Assembly: GCA_032622095.1 (NCBI GenBank)
Contig: CP136065.1
Location: 217,848,151-217,912,150 of the forward strand
Source: Siphonodentalium dalli
Taxonomy: Eukaryota > Mollusca > Scaphopoda > Gadilida > Siphonodentaliidae
Reading direction: 5' to 3'
DNA length: 64,000 nt
Shown here: piece by piece, positions 44,575 to 54,300 of the stretch
Layout of the letters: every line of letters begins with the position of its first letter
How positions within the stretch are numbered: position 1 is the first letter of the stretch
Translations under genes and position numbers: made by a program
Notes under the pieces: generated by a model
Told to the model about the DNA's origin: nothing
The model's input: only the letters and a program-made list of their open reading frames with translations
Database searches by the model: none

Positions 44575-44725
44575 TGCTTATAACGTATATTTATAAAGAG
44601 CGTACATATGGTAAGTCAAATTAGGTTCATATAGAGCGTAAATAATTCAAAATAATGCCTATATGGGCTTATCTGTGTTCTTTAAATACAAGTTGAGCTT
44701 ATTTCCAGGAGAATAGGCTGGTATA
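44575..44725 (-). mobile_element. Family C relative, short
   Basis: AAAGAGCGTACATATGG, TTAGGTTCATATAGAGCGTA and TTTCCAGGAGAATAGGCTG match the short element at 20809-20937. Confidence 0.6.
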
Positions 44726-45979
44726 TTATATAGACGCATTGATATCTGCGGACGATGAATCTTACTCCATCTTATTTATAACACGTGCTGCGAACATGTG
44801 TACTGATCAAACGAATTGGTTCAGTTGAATGTTGGTCAATTTATTCGATGAAATTAATTCAGTAAAACAATCTGAAAGACTCGCGTCCATGTCAACGTGC
44901 TGTGTTTACGTAACTGTCATCTAACAAATCAAACGAATTAGCGAACACATTGTAACACAGTTATATGCCAATTTACATAAGAGTTGATGTAATCTGGAAA
45001 AAGCCCCCTAATGTATGCTTCCATACACAAGCCATGACAGAGCGTTAGCATACTGCCAGCTGCCTTGACAGGTCAGCCTAATGATGCGCCAGATAGAATT
45101 GATCTCAGTAATTGCAGGTTGTTCCCAGCGATGACAACGTCTGCATAGCAAGAGAGACAACGCAACACGCCACTTGAATGTGTCACCTCGAGCTGCGAAG
45201 CGGCTCATCGGAACCCGTCTTAGGATACTCGACCAATTATGAGAGTGCACATGATTATTGAAATAGGTTGACGTGTCAATGCTTCGTATGATCGAATATA
45301 TGTCAACGGGATTGTTAGGTCTTACATCATGTACAGATATGGTCGAAGGGTGTTGTGAATGGAGCTAGGGTTACATCGATGGCATTCGCAACAGGATTGA
45401 TGTGACCTCATAACATATGCACTGGAATTATTTCACGGCAAGTTTTGAGGAATATTGTTTGTATCATTACCTCAGTTCGTTAGAGGGATTACGAACTTGC
45501 GTCGTACACCTACACGCCTAATATATATTTCCACTTTAACTTTAAAATACATATTCTTAACCCGATAACCGTGGGTCGTGTTTTGTTGGACGGTAGTATA
45601 AATACCATTGTTCCTCGCGGGTATTAAGTACAAACCTCTTCCTCAAGTGTTGCACATCTCTCGCTTCCACATGTGGATATAACCAGATGTTGCGAGTTAA
45701 CTTTATCGAACAAGACAATAGATCTAGACCAGCGTGGAACGACTGACATGTGTGTCTATAAACGCTCAAAACAAATTGAAGATATGTGAATGCTATGACA
45801 CGTGTGTCCATAAAGGATACAATTGTATAGCTCGCTAAAAAGGAAAGATATCTGTAAATATAGATAAATATGGTTGCGATCAGGGCCACGCAGCACCTTA
45901 TTTTAAGCATCGAACTTGTTTCTATTATATTAGGTAAATCTCAAGTTGTCAGTGCACATACTTTTTAACAATATTCACG
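44726..45979. other. Upstream region of the GPCR exon
   Basis: No repeat family recognised here, unlike the DNA around it, which fits retained host sequence. TTCTATTATATTAG just before 45932 could be a splice acceptor, which would put the start codon in the second exon of a transcript. No TATA box was found at a convincing distance. Confidence 0.4.
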
Positions 45980-46283
45980 ATGACGGAGGACCACACACAG
46001 ATTTACAGTAATATTACTGACAATCTAACGGAATTCATGTACCAATCCGACATCCACTTCAACTTGCTGAAACAGTCGCCGTTTCTGACTTTCGTTTATT
46101 GCATCAGTTATGTTCTCGTTTTCTGCTTTGCTACTTTCGGGAATGTCGTCGTCATCTACCTCATTAGGAGCGGACAACACGCACATGCAGTGACAAATAT
46201 GTTCCTGATAAATATGGCTACCTCGGATCTGTTCGTAGCGTTCATTTGTGTTCCAGTAACTCTGTTGATGAGCATCTTCAGTG
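45980..46283 (+). CDS. Peptide GPCR (rhodopsin class), first coding exon
   Basis: An ATG in the context TTCACGATGACG opens a frame of 101 codons plus one base up to a donor, G|GTAAGTG at 46284. The N-terminus has two N-glycosylation sequons (NIT at residue 11, NLT at 15) and no signal peptide. TM1 spans about residues 37-62, with the conserved GN pair (N55 as N1.50). Intracellular loop 1 has HAVTNMFLINMATSDL, and TM2 (about 72-96) carries D83 as D2.50 and the P in VPVT. The HxVTN-[MYF]-x-[LI]-x-N-x-[AS]-x-SDL pattern is typical of the neuropeptide FF/SIFamide/NPY/orexin-like receptor group. The phase-1 intron just after TM2, in the SG codon before an expected W, also fits that group. TM3-TM7 were not found in the window. 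Translation past the donor runs only ten codons to a stop, which supports splicing. The exact ligand cannot be told. Confidence 0.85.
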
Positions 46284-46289
46284 GTAAGT
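46284..46289 (+). other. Splice donor of the GPCR exon
   Basis: GTAAGT after AGTG gives a near-perfect U1 site. The intron is phase 1 and must extend at least to the end of recognised sequence downstream, since no TM3 exon with a conserved Cys and DRY-type motif was found on the plus strand. Confidence 0.75.
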
Positions 46290-46914
46290 GGATATGCGTT
46301 TCCTACATTTGGTAACGTGCCATATGATGTGTTGATAAGGGTCATGTCGATAACTTGTGCTTTCGATGTATAGAAAACTTTTCCTGTTTGTTCCCTAAAT
46401 TCATAAATTTGCTTACGACTTTATTTGTGTAACTGTAGCTCAGCACTCACTGTTACTAGTAAACGGAAACAAATGCATGCATGTTATAAAAAAAGAGCCG
46501 CCCAATTTGCGATATGATTATAATGATGCCATTCACATGAAACGTTAATTTATGTGAGTTTATCTAAAAAAAATTTAGATTGGTGTATTTTCCCCCGCAT
46601 ATTCTGTACATATTCAGGGTATAAACTAATAATTTTGACAGAGAGACCAGTCATTGGGAGCGCATGTCACTAGGAAATTCTTTTTCCTTAAATTAGTCAC
46701 CAAATGAGAAATAAAATGTTACTGTTTTAGAAAAATGTATAATATATATGGAAAACACTTATAAAGTGATTCCAAACACTCTGCTGCGCCTGACAGAAAA
46801 TAAACTTGCCCATCGCAGATATTTCAATAAATATTGTATCAAAATTAGCAGAATACAGCGTCATTTTTTCATGTAAATGAAGTGACTTTCGTTCACGAAA
46901 TCTCTCTCGTTTGT
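46290..46914 (+). other. Putative GPCR intron, no feature
   Basis: AT-rich sequence without repeats or coding features, lying between the donor and the E2 element. Confidence 0.4.
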
Positions 46915-47313
46915 TTAACCCTTTACCCAACAGAAGGGCCATGTGCCAATGCATTCTCTTATATATGCGAGTCGATCATAGGTCGCCTCGCATATATAAG
47001 AGAATGCATTGGCTTAACACATTAAAAATTATAAAATTGTTAAAGAATGTAAGAAAAAATGGTAAAAAGTGTTAAAAAAGATTTTGTTTAGGCCAATGCA
47101 TTCTCTTATATATGCGAGGCGACCTATGGTCGACTCGCATATATAAGAGAATGCATTGGTACAGGGCATAACTGTAACCATCACAATGTGGTCAATGAGC
47201 CGGTTCCAATGATATCCATATTTGTATGGTTCTATTGAGACAGACCGAAGATATTTTAGGCTGTGGAAGCTTTATTTGGCCGGTTTTGGCCGTTTTGTTG
47301 GGTAAAGGGTTAA
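46915..47313 (+). mobile_element. E2 piggyBac-type MITE with two hairpins, copy 1
   Basis: TTAACCCTTTACCCAACAGA to TTTTGTTGGGTAAAGGGTTAA (final bases at 47313): a CCC-starting inverted repeat with TTAA at both ends. Two 67-bp hairpins lie at 46946-47012 and 47093-47159, both with arms starting CCAATGCATTCTC, the same as in E1. Between them is a short AT-rich stretch with GTTAAAGAATGTAAG. A second, nearly identical copy is at 51651-52031. It lies in the presumed GPCR intron. Confidence 0.95.
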
Positions 47314-47639
47314 GGGTGATTTGTTCGGGACATTCTTACGTAGTTCGGACACAACCGATCCTGTCTAATATTTTGACAATTAAATGGTGTGTTCTTCAAA
47401 TGGTTGTAGTGGCTGAGAAAATATATCTGATATTTGAAGTTGTGAAATAAGCATTTAAGTCATGAAGTGAAATATGTATAACGCCAGATTTTCCTTGTGT
47501 GTTATTAGGGAATAATAATGCAAACGTGTCTTCAAAGAGAGTTTCATATGAAATTGTGTTGTCACTGTATGTGCTGCCAGGAAAGATAGGACATATCAGC
47601 CTGCTCATGAAAAACAACATGTTATGATGAGAGACCTCT
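47314..47639. other. No gene recognised
   Basis: Two opposite 74-codon frames overlap here without a recognisable motif. Confidence 0.4.
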
Positions 47640-47830
47640 GTTCATATTGGCATTATTTAACCTCAGTATACACTCTATATGGACTTACAACGCTCTTTTA
47701 AAACATTCCGATATGGAGTTATTTGCAGACGAAATACGCCCATATTGGCATTATTTTATCTACCTTTTTTCATCGACACGACTTACCTGATTTATGCATT
47801 TTATTCCGCTAGAATGTTCAAAAATATTCA
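47640..47830 (+). mobile_element. Family C relative
   Basis: CATATTGGCATTATTTAACC, AGTATACACTCTATATGGAC and GAAATACGCCCATATTGGCA lead to TCATCGACACGACTTACC. It is the same subtype as 48480-49173 and 18885-19270. Confidence 0.6.
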
Positions 47831-47987
47831 ATAAATTCGATTCATTTCAGGAAACGTTTACAATACTTGTGTTAGTAGTGTGTTATAAAGTTTAGGAAAA
47901 TTAACACCTCTCCCAAGATGCAGTTAATCCGATACGATTAGTATGGACGAGCGGAGGGTTTACTGGTATATATTGTAGTGGTGGTGA

Positions 47988-48144
47988 TACAGTAATGCCC
48001 AACGTAATTGACCACTTAACGATGAGAGCTTTCCGATGAGAGCTTTCCGATGAATGGCAACAAGCCATATTTCCGACTAAATCCTGAAAAATTACCCATA
48101 ATTCTCCTGTGGTTAAGTGGTCAATTACTTTGGGCATTACTGTA
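47988..48144. mobile_element. Tiny Tc1/mariner-type MITE (157 bp)
   Basis: TACAGTAATGCCCAACGTAA, then TTGACCACTTAAC, pairs with GTTAAGTGGTCAATTACTTT, then GGGCATTACTGTA. This is an inverted repeat of about 33 bp with one mismatch, flanked by TA. The centre holds two direct copies of GATGAGAGCTTTCC. The flanks are themselves a direct repeat (TATTGTAGTGGTGGTGATA and TATTGTAGTGGTGCTGATA). Confidence 0.85.
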
Positions 48145-48149
48145 TGTAT

Positions 48150-48479
48150 TGTAGTGGTGCTGATATAGGACTCAATATTGCAGAAACTGATAAACTAGAC
48201 CGAAACTGAAACTAAAAGAATTTGGCAAAATGTTTATATTTGAAAAGTTCAACACGATGTTTGAAGACATTTGTTTACATTCAAAGGAAACACAGCAGTA
48301 TTTGTGAGTTGATGACAACAAATCCATGTCAACCACCGGACTGCCATCTTGGTGCATTAATAAAGGCTCACCAGATTCAGCAGTTTATTAGAAATATCTT
48401 GTCAATGCCAAACTGAGACATTGGAAGCTACTTTCACTATTTCGATGGGAAGCCTTGTATTATTATAATACAGCTTGTA
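48150..48479. other. No gene recognised
   Basis: Contains a 64-codon plus-strand frame with a CELMTTNPCQPPDCHLG stretch that matches nothing I recognise. Confidence 0.35.
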
Positions 48480-49173
48480 CTTTTTAAAATAAGCTCATAT
48501 TGGACATGTTGTAGGCTCTTAAAACAGTCCAATATGGGACAATTTGCATACGAAATAAGCCCATATTGGCATTATTTAAAGCCACGTGGCGGTTTTCGCT
48601 CCAAAATACACATAATATAATTCGCTTTTGAATTTTTCTCAGTATCGAAATAGTTCGATATATATCTGAACTACCTTTCTACGATCATTATATAACCCAA
48701 AAAGACGCATTGATATCATGAAAAATAGAACTGTGAATACGGTGTTTGGGTCCCAAACAAACAACCGCCATTTGCGCGACATGGAACAGAAAAGAGCGTT
48801 CCGTGGTATGATATTCATGATATGGTAGCAATAAAGAGCGTTTATCTGACTTCTGGCGAAAAGTTGAAAACGTTTGAAAAATAGCTGTTACGTTGGCAAG
48901 TGTTTTTTCAGAGCATTCGAAGCCCATATATCAATAGTTCGTTTAATTATCGACCTATTTTATCCGTCGCTTCAAATTAGGTAGACAAAAATTTGGAGGT
49001 TCGAATGAGCCATGAACGTTTAATCGCCACGACTTACCAATTTCATGCTCTTTATAATGTGTTTTCACTACGGCCCGCGCATTCAACGGAATAATGGGTA
49101 TCCGCTCACGGTGGGCTTCTTTCATAATCAAATCAATCCAATATGAATCTATTTTCATGAGGATATGTTGGCC
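48480..49173 (+). mobile_element. Family C relative interrupted by a family B MITE
   Basis: The left part ends AAGCCCATATTGGCATTAT. After the family B insertion (48586-49023) the right part resumes with CGCCACGACTTACC and continues through GTTTTCACTACGGCCCGCGC to ATGAGGATATGTTGG. The related copy at 47640-47830 is uninterrupted across the same point. Confidence 0.75.
48586..49023 (+). mobile_element. Family B TTAA MITE, nested in a family C relative
   Basis: TTAAAGCCACGTGGCGG to GAGCCATGAACGTTTAA, full length with a few end changes. It lies within 48480-49173, showing that family B moved after this C subtype. Confidence 0.92.
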
Positions 49174-51026
49174 AATAATTACTTATTTAACATGTATATG
49201 TTTATACTCATTTTATGTGTTTTGGATTGTTTGCGCACTAGACAGTCCCTGGATACATATTCCCGACATCTTGTGTGTATTTATTTGTACATAGCTCAGC
49301 GTTTCACTCTCCTTCACTGGCTACCTTACACACAGTTAATTCGTACAATAGTTTTTATAACCTGTTTCTGCTCTGTGTCTTGAATGGCGTTAAACCCCAG
49401 CCGATCAATGCAAGGGTTAATATCAGCCAGTCACCACAAGGCTGCTTATTGTTAACTACTTGAACACTCGGAGACTCAAATATTTCAGCAGCTCTCACGA
49501 TGACATAGACATCTCATCTCAACATTAGTTGCCGTTGCAAACGTCTCAAACACCAAATACCCCCAACGAGTGTTAGAGTTGCATCCTGAGACCAGTGGAT
49601 GTTTTTAACAGAAAGACAACTTGTCTGACGTAAAACAAATAGGAGGGGTGTTTTTTTCTAGTATCCTTTGAGAACAAATGTGCATACTTTTTCTACTTTT
49701 CCTACCCATGTTATATTTTAACTTGTAAGCCAGATAGCATCATCAACTTACAGTTTTGTGATTTTCACAATCAGTATTGAGGTATCCTCAATGTATTCTA
49801 TCATGTCGCTTAATTTTGACGTAAATTATTTCTCTTAGAATTATAACAGAACTTTTGTTCAGAAAACATCCCGCCGCCAAAAAAAACGAATGTCGCCGAC
49901 AAAAACATATGTTCTACTATTTTCCTATGTCAGCAACTGTGACGAAGAGGTATCTAAGATTCGAAGCATTATCATTGGGCTTAACACAGACTGACCCTAC
50001 GTATGTACGCAGACCTCATGATTAATCACTCCCCTATGGCTATATACGTTATCAGGAATCCGTCATCACGATCCCATTAGGAAAGTCAGGGAAGGTGTCA
50101 TCGCTGTCAGTGGTTGATTTAAAGATATGTTAATACTATACTAAGATACAGATACTGGGGATTGGCGGACAAGTTCTTGAAACTTAAAATGGATCTCCGC
50201 AATCCACAATACAGGATATGCCTAACAGCGTATATAAACAGAATTTACATATGATTGATTTGGCATACGGGGATAATTAAATGCGAATTATAAATATAAT
50301 ATCAGGTATTGCTGATATGAAGTGGGCTTCACTATGCAATACCACCCCTCTCTTAAATACCCACGTTTTCTCCCATACCACACAAATTATATTGTAAAGC
50401 AAACAGACAAGTTGGCAATTCCATTATGGAGATATGGAGACATGTTTTCGGCGCATGGTGTAAAATTATGTGATTAAATAATTCAAATAATACTATATAT
50501 ATAATACTAATAACTATCTGGAATAATCCGAACTTACAAATCGGAGGTTCGTTGATCAACTATAAGTCGTGGACAGACGCGGGAAAATATATTGTATAAA
50601 TGATCTATTCTAATCAGATAACAAATTCCATACACATATGCAACTTTCAACATCCTATTCGATGTCATAACAATCAACAACATAAAGATTTTCTCATTGG
50701 CAAGTTATCTTAATAAACCCTTAATCCGTATGCCATGTTCATGCCTACACAACAATCTTGCTCCGATACTCCGTCACGTAAAAGGCGGGCAGTTATTTCA
50801 AAACTATGCCGAATGCATGCCAAAAATGGGAATCCGAAATAGGCGAGAAGATACAAAAATGGGAAGAATAATTGAGCATGCCCTTTAAAACGACAACCGA
50901 TACTAAATTACGAAAAAAACGATTACGAAATTCAGAAAAAATCACGAATTATTAGTACCAATAAATTTCTGAAGATGGTTAACCTTCGAGTCTTTCGATT
51001 TTGACAATCGCTGCCAAATATACAGG
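49174..51026. other. No gene recognised
   Basis: AT-rich, with frames under 75 codons on both strands. No array or element end was identified. The short plus-strand frame at 50697-50888 may be upstream debris of the LINE fragment that follows. Confidence 0.4.
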
Positions 51027-51170
51027 AAACCATTTCTCACATATTCTGGAAATTGTCCCCATGTCCAAACCTTTATGAAAGAAATTACAACATGGACAAG
51101 AAAAAACCAATTGCCACCAATTGATCTAACAAAAAAGAATATCATTATCGGTATCGATCATGAAACATAA
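51027..51170 (+). pseudogene. LINE reverse transcriptase C-terminal fragment
   Basis: The plus strand reads NCPHVQTFMKEITTWTRKNQ, then LPPIDLTKKNIIIGID, to a TAA at 51168-51170. A one-base shift just upstream gives FSHI...W before the NCP. H-x-[FLI]-W-x-C-P-x-V-x-x-[FW]-[WM]-x-x-[IV] is the zinc-knuckle end of L1/Tx1- and related LINE proteins. Only about 50 residues survive, with a frameshift at the knuckle. It differs from the knuckle ends at 16.1 and 25.4 kb, so it is a third LINE lineage. Confidence 0.65.
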
Positions 51171-51650
51171 ATTCAAAAAGTAACCCTTTCCTACTAGTGT
51201 TGAAACAATATATAGGACAAAATTAACCTCAACACAGCTGTCGCTTCGCTCGTTCCTTTCTGATCTTCACTGTAGGTATGAATGAGAGAGATACAAGGCA
51301 AAATGTTGTGAAATGCCTTATAAATTAAATAATATATTGTAATATATTGAAAACAATATATGTTCAGGCTCAAAGAATACCCTACCTTCGCAGTAACCAT
51401 GAACAACACACAAAATAATTCAATTGTCCGGTACCCGAGCGATCATTCTTATTTGTCCAGTCATAGAGTCCACGAGGACGTCAATATATATATCATGACC
51501 ACTTTAGCTGTTTAGTAAGGGAAATATAAAGTTATTCTGAAGACACAATATAATCTATTGTTTTTACAACCATTGTTGTTGCTAAAGAAAGTTAATTTTC
51601 GGGCAAAAATATATTACGGTAGTACCAAGTATCGCTGATTCGTCTTGCCG
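51171..51650. other. No gene recognised
   Basis: AT-rich, probably including the 3' UTR of the preceding fragment. No further features. Confidence 0.4.
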
Positions 51651-52031
51651 TTAACCCTTTACCCAACAGAACGGCCCTGTGCCAATGCATTCTCTTATAT
51701 ATGCGAGTCGACCATAGGTCGCCTCGCATATATAAGAGAATGCATTGGCTTAACACATTACAAATTATAAAATTGTTAAAGAATGTAAGAAAAAATGGTA
51801 AAAAAAAGATTTTGTTTAGGCCAATGCATTCTCTTATATATGCGAGGCGACCTATGGTCGACTCGCATATATAAGAGAATGCATTGGCACAGGGCATAAC
51901 TGTAACCATCACAATGTGGTCAATGAGCCGGTTCCAATGATATCCATATTTGTATGGTTCTATTGAGACAGACCGAAGATATTTTAGGCTGTTGAAGCTT
52001 TATTTGGCCGGTTTGTTGGGTAAAGGGTTAA
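51651..52031 (+). mobile_element. E2 piggyBac-type MITE with two hairpins, copy 2
   Basis: TTAACCCTTTACCCAACAGA to TTTGTTGGGTAAAGGGTTAA. Hairpins lie at 51682-51748 and 51821-51887. It is almost the same as 46915-47313 apart from a few substitutions and small deletions (for example, one GGTTTTGGCC block less near the right end). This near identity suggests recent movement. The orientation is the same as copy 1. Confidence 0.95.
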
Positions 52032-52248
52032 GTTGATCGGTGTTTGTTAAAATTGTCCGAACACATTGTGTTCCTTTAACTATTTACCACTCGACTGTCA
52101 CAGTTAGGAAATAGGTCAGGGCATGGAAGAGCAAAACTCTGCCATGTCTTGGGTTGAGAGCTTGAATTCATGAGTGTATTTTCTCTCTTCCTCCGTTGTT
52201 ATTCTTTGTTCTCAATAAAAAAAATAAAAAAAAATAAACATAGACTAA

Positions 52249-52695
52249 TTAAACGGACATAGCTCATTCGAACCTCCAAATTTTTTCTACGTATTTTGGA
52301 ACGACGGATACGATATGTCGATACATAAACGAACTATTGATATACCGGCTTCATGTGCTCTGTAAAACACTTGCCAAAAGCACAACCATTTTTCATCCAT
52401 TTTCAACTTTTCGCCAGAAGTAAGACAAACTCTCTCTATTGCTACAATATCAGGAATAGACTACCACGGAACGCTCTTTTCTGTTCCATGTCGCGCAAAT
52501 GGCGGTTTTTTATTTGGGACACAAACACCGTATTCACAGTTGTATTTTTCATTACTTCAATGCGTCTTTTTGGGTTACATAATGCTCGTAGAAAGGTAGT
52601 TCAAATATTTATCGACCTATTTCGAAACTGAGAAAAAAATTAAAAGCGAATTATATTATGTGTATTTTGTAGTGCAAACCGCCATGTGACTTTAT
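52249..52695 (-). mobile_element. Family B TTAA MITE, reverse orientation
   Basis: TTAAACGGACATAGCTCATT at the left and CCGCCATGTGACTTTATT at the right, where the last TTAA has changed to TTAT. The interior is typical: ACCATTTTTCATCCATTTTC, TTGCTACAATATCAGGAATA. Confidence 0.9.
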
Positions 52696-53309
52696 TGTAT
52701 ATTATAAAATAAGGGTTCTATTGCAGGGCATGTAGCGTAAGAGCGTGGGTAAATTTATTGATTGATCACGAGAATATTATACATTTTAAGGTTGATTCAT
52801 GGAGAACGAAATTGCCATTGACATTTAGCGTGATGTCGCCAAACAACAGAGCTATGTGAGAACCTATTGAAAGTGATTTCATGGTGTCAATCAGTAGAGT
52901 TCTTTATGTTGAGTACAAAGGACAGTTTAAATAATCTTCTTTGGTGAATCCACAGGCGCATGGTCGGTAATAGCAAATATGAAGTTTATTGTTTTTTAAA
53001 TCACTTCAACCATTTCTCAGCCGGCAATATATGTGTTGGTCGATTACCTATGAGAAGAAAAGCCGAGATCATGCGTTGTGGAGGAACAGATGACTTGAAA
53101 GAATCGTATGATTTATTTGTTTATATCGATTGCCAAAGTATTCCAAACTCGTATACTGCTGGGAATGAATGGTTGTTTGAATGTCTCTAGTCTCTAGTAT
53201 AGGCACAAGTATAGTCGCAATAAAATAAAATATCGGCTGATGTCACCAACATTGGGTATAAGGTCTGTTAAGAATGTGGGGGCTTTGTCGTTGAGAATTT
53301 TTGTGTGCA
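52696..53309. other. No gene recognised
   Basis: Contains a 76-codon plus-strand frame (52960-53190) with no recognised motif. Confidence 0.35.
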
Positions 53310-53689
53310 TTAAAGATACAGGCGGAGTTGGCGGTGGGTATGCTGTTAAAATATTCACCTCCGTCAAAATCCGCCATAAACAGAAATAATAGTAAAATAT
53401 AGACAGACTTTGTTCTTATGCCAATCAGAAATATGGAATAAAAAGTATGTTATTGTCAAATGTTTTTCCTTCGTTACAGAACCTGACTTTTGTTTAGATC
53501 CGGATATGGTAAACATAAAGAGCGTTATTTGTTACTGTTTTTCTGATATGGAAATAATAAAGAGCGTTTATATCATTTGTGTGTGATTAACCAATAGCAT
53601 TAACCAATATATATTTTAATAATCCTTCCGTTGATGGCGATTTAAACAAATATGAATATTTCTGCAACGAACACCGCCCGTGTCTTTAA
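53310..53689 (-). mobile_element. Family A TTAA MITE, reverse, internally deleted
   Basis: TTAAAGATACAGGCGGAGTT with GGCGGTGGGTATGCTG at the left corresponds to the right end of other A copies reversed. The right end ATGAATATTTCTGCAACGAA leads to CCGCCCGTGTCTTTAA. It is about 120 bp shorter than the other two A copies. Confidence 0.85.
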
Positions 53690-53746
53690 GTATAACGTGT
53701 TTGCATTGCAGCGACTTTGGAGAGGTTGCCAAACCAATTCACATAG

Positions 53747-54300
53747 TAAGGTCGAGTTCGAGGTAGATCTATACGGTCGCGTTCGAGGTAGATCTAGTAA
53801 GGTCGAGTTCGATGTAGATCTAGTAAGGTCGAGTTCGATGTAGATCTATACGGTCGCGTTCGAGGTAGATCTAGTAAGGTCGAGTTCGATGTAGATCTAG
53901 TAAGGTCGAGTTCGAGGTAGATCTATACGGTCGAGTTCGATGTAGATCTAGTAAGGTCGAGTTCGATGTAGATCTAGTAAGGTCGAGTTCGAGGTAGATC
54001 TAGTAAGGTCGAGTTCGATGTAGATCTAGTAAGGTCGAGTTCGAGGTAGATCTAGTAAGGTCGAGTTCGATGTAGATCTAGTAAGGTCGAGTTCGATGTA
54101 GATCTAGTAAGGTCGAGTTCGATGTAGATCTAGTAAGGTCGAGTTCGATGTAGATCTAGTAAAGTCGACTTCGATGTAGATCTAGTAAAGTCGACTTCGA
54201 TGTAGGTCTATTAGGTCCAGGTCCAGTTTGAGGTAGATCTAGTTAGGTCGAGTTCGAGGTTGATATATTAAGGTCGAGTTCGAGGTAGATCTATTAGGTC
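53747..54300. repeat. Satellite array, 26-bp unit, about 21 copies
   Basis: The main unit is AAGGTCGAGTTCGATGTAGA then TCTAGT. Variants have GAGGTAGATC for GATGTAGATC, and ACGGTCGCGTTC with TCTATA. Every unit contains the palindrome AGATCT. The 3' end decays (AAAGTCGACTTC, then irregular units to 54300). The frame that crosses it is a by-product. Confidence 0.97.

Noticed and set aside
49165-49463. Hydrophobic frames as possible further GPCR exons
   Set aside because: No conserved TM3 Cys, DRY, CWxP or NPxxY motif, no splice acceptor in phase, and weak ORF structure.
53747-54300. CRISPR array
   Set aside because: The 26-bp units are contiguous without unique spacers and the context is eukaryotic; it is a satellite.
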